Assembly (NCBI GenBank): GCA_008933705.1
Contig: WBUN01000001.1
Location: 1-64,000 of the forward strand
Length of the DNA: 64,000 nt
Direction: 5' to 3'
Source of the DNA: Hyphomicrobiaceae bacterium
Lineage (GTDB): Bacteria; Pseudomonadota; Alphaproteobacteria; Rhizobiales; Hyphomicrobiaceae
The translations under genes and the position numbers were made by a program. Shown here piece by piece: positions 62,546 to 64,000 of the stretch. Position 1 is the stretch's first letter, and every line of letters begins with the position of its first letter. The notes beneath the pieces were generated by a model. The model did not search any database and was not told the origin of the DNA. It was given only the letters and a program-made list of their open reading frames with translations.

Positions 62546-63675
62546 ACCTCGCCTATCGCGATGTGCGTCACAATCTCTTCCGCTTCCTGCTCACGTGTCT
62601 CGGCCTGAGCCTGCTTCTCAGCGTCGTCCTGGCCATGATCGGCATCTATCGCGGCATCGTCGTCGACGCGCTCACCATCGCCCGCAATCACGGCGTCGAT
62701 CTGTGGGTGGTTGAGGCAGGCTCGCGCGGTCCGTTTGCCGAGGCCTCGCGCATTCCCGGCGACAGTCGTGAGGCGATCGCCCGGCTTGCAGGCGTCGCGA
62801 CAGCCGGCTCGGTAACGTACCAGACCGTGGAGGCTGAGCATTCGGCGCGCAAGCTCAGGCTCTACGTGGTCGGCTTCGAGCCCGGGCGTCTCGGCGGGCC
62901 CGAGCACATCGTAGCGGGCAGGACGATCGCACAAAGCCACTTCGAGATGATCGCGGACCGCAGCACCGGCCTCACCCTCGACACCCGCATCAGGTTGGGC
63001 AGAACGGTCTTCTCCGTCGTCGGTTTGACGGAGAACCAGGTGGCGTCGGGCGGCGACCCCGTGGTGTTCATCTCCTTGCTCGATGCACAAAAGCTTCAGT
63101 TCGACCTGGCTCCGCCCGCCGCGCGCGTTCAACTGGCACGCGGCACCTCCGGCGCCAGCAGAGATACGGTGAACGCCGTTGTCGCGCGCCTTGCACCCGG
63201 CACCAATCCGGAGATGGTCGTGGAGGCGGCACGACGCTGGAAGCATCTCTCGGCCATGACGCAGATCGAGCAGGAGAGCATTCTGACGCAGTCGCTGGTG
63301 GACCGGGCACGCCGTCAGATCGGCATGTTCACGACCATCCTCCTGCTGGTGTCGGCCGTCATCATCGCCCTCATCATCTACACGATGACGATGGAGAAGC
63401 TCCGTCACATCGCCATGCTCAAGCTGATCGGCGCACCGGACCGCACGATCGTGGCGATGATCGTGCAACAAGCGCTCGCACTGGGCCTGACTGGCTTCTT
63501 TTTCGGCGCGGTGCTTGTCGCCAACATCAAGGCCTACTTCCCCCGCCGTGTGGTTCTCGACCCCGACAACGTCTTGGCGCTCGGGGGCGTCGTGTTCCTC
63601 GTTTGCCTGTTGGCGAGCGGTCTGGGCGTGCGCGCCGCGCTCAAGGCCGACCCGGCTACTGCTCTCGGAGGTTGA
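62542..63675 (+). CDS. FtsX-type ABC exporter permease (DevC-like)
   Basis: 377 residues, four membrane helices: one near the N-terminus (about 12-36), a periplasmic domain (about 40-250), and three helices in the C-terminal FtsX domain. TMTMEKLRHIAMLKLIGAPDRTIVAMIVQQALALGLTG is the cytoplasmic coupling region. Size and layout match DevC / MacB-permease half proteins. The start at 62542 overlaps the adaptor stop (ATGA); the ATPase gene starts 3 nt after its stop. Confidence 0.88.
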   Translation: MNLAYRDVRHNLFRFLLTCLGLSLLLSVVLAMIGIYRGIVVDALTIARNHGVDLWVVEAGSRGPFAEASRIPGDSREAIARLAGVATAGSVTYQTVEAEHSARKLRLYVVGFEPGRLGGPEHIVAGRTIAQSHFEMIADRSTGLTLDTRIRLGRTVFSVVGLTENQVASGGDPVVFISLLDAQKLQFDLAPPAARVQLARGTSGASRDTVNAVVARLAPGTNPEMVVEAARRWKHLSAMTQIEQESILTQSLVDRARRQIGMFTTILLLVSAVIIALIIYTMTMEKLRHIAMLKLIGAPDRTIVAMIVQQALALGLTGFFFGAVLVANIKAYFPRRVVLDPDNVLALGGVVFLVCLLASGLGVRAALKADPATALGG

Positions 63676-63678
63676 CCT

Positions 63679-64000
63679 ATGCCTGCTGCAGCCTCCGAAT
63701 CCCTCGTCAGTCTCCGGGGCATCTTCAAGCATTTCGGGGAGGGCGAGACCCGCATCGATGCCCTCAAAGACATCTCGCTCAACGTCTCGCCCGGCGAGGT
63801 GGTCGCGCTGCTCGGCCCATCCGGGTCGGGCAAGACGACCCTGCTCAACGTTATCGCCTGCATCCTCGATCCTTCACAGGGACGCATGAGCTTGGAGGGC
63901 GAGCTTGTCTTCGACAGCAAGTGGTTGCGCCAGGATCTGCGCCGCCTCCGACTCGACAAGATCGGGTTCATATTCCAGTTCCACAACCTGCTCCCGTTTC
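63679..64000 (+). CDS. ABC exporter ATPase, DevA/LolD type (cut by window end)
   Basis: Partial; 107 residues visible. The start ATG at 63679 follows GGAGG. The translated part shows LRGIFKHFGEGETRIDALKDISL, Walker A GPSGSGKTT, and the Q-loop FIFQFHNLLPF that is typical of DevA/LolD/MacB ATPases. The signature and Walker B lie beyond the end. It completes the DevBCA-type exporter with the genes at 61379 and 62542. Confidence 0.88.
   Translation, partial: MPAAASESLVSLRGIFKHFGEGETRIDALKDISLNVSPGEVVALLGPSGSGKTTLLNVIACILDPSQGRMSLEGELVFDSKWLRQDLRRLRLDKIGFIFQFHNLLPF

Overview
The window is GC-rich, densely coded chromosomal DNA from an alphaproteobacterium. It is probably a member of the Hyphomicrobiales (Xanthobacteraceae / Bradyrhizobium-Rhodoplanes type). 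The assignment is inferred from the many solute-uptake systems (liv, dpp, TRAP, tripartite tricarboxylate and SsuABC-type), a FixL-type haem PAS kinase, a FixK-like Crp/Fnr regulator and perfect TTGAY-N4-RTCAA boxes. I see no rRNA, tRNA, CRISPR array, integrase or insertion sequence.

Layout. (1) 0.3-5.0 kb: a branched-chain amino-acid-type ABC importer (livHMGF, minus strand) with its binding protein divergent. (2) 5.0-10.8 kb: a dipeptide/oligopeptide-type ABC importer (binding protein-dppBCDF, minus), followed divergently by an amidase and an APC permease. (3) 13.6-25.6 kb: a low-oxygen/stress island. It holds four universal stress proteins, an acyl-CoA synthetase-GNAT acetyltransferase fusion, a FixL-like haem-PAS hybrid kinase, an OmpR-type response regulator, an NAD(P)H quinone oxidoreductase-like flavoprotein, a monothiol thioredoxin-like protein and a FixK-like Crp/Fnr regulator. 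(4) 25.7-31.0 kb: a PAAR-repeat protein with a signal peptide, a TPR-CHAT protease with a signal peptide, and a convergent Tat-exported protein of unknown function. (5) 31.2-40.8 kb: a catabolic cluster with a split TPP decarboxylase, a hydroxyacid dehydrogenase, a D-threonine-aldolase-like enzyme, an FAD oxidoreductase, a TctC receptor, a nitronate monooxygenase-like enzyme and an acyl-CoA dehydrogenase. It carries two gene remnants and a frameshifted GntR gene. (6) 40.9-46.7 kb: a formate/nitrite-type channel, an ATPase-FtsX-HlyD exporter and a phasin-like protein. (7) 47.0-50.1 kb: a TRAP transporter. (8) 50.1-60.0 kb: an SsuABC-type importer and IclR regulator (minus), divergent from a TPP enzyme, SDR, tctCBA and second SDR operon. 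(9) 60.1-64.0 kb: a Spy-like protein, a dihaem cytochrome c, and a second HlyD-FtsX-ATPase exporter cut by the window end.

How it fits together. Seven perfect FNR/FixK-type palindromes lie upstream of genes in regions 3, 6 and 9. They precede all four universal stress proteins, the acetyltransferase fusion, the Crp/Fnr gene itself, both exporters and the Spy-like/cytochrome pair. The haem-PAS kinase and the FixK-like regulator lie in the same island. I infer one oxygen-responsive regulon in which FixL-like sensing leads, directly or indirectly, to FixK-like control of stress proteins, lysine acetylation and two envelope exporters. The other segments look like independent uptake-plus-catabolism modules. 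The exported PAAR / TPR-CHAT / Tat-protein group is the best candidate for an undescribed system.
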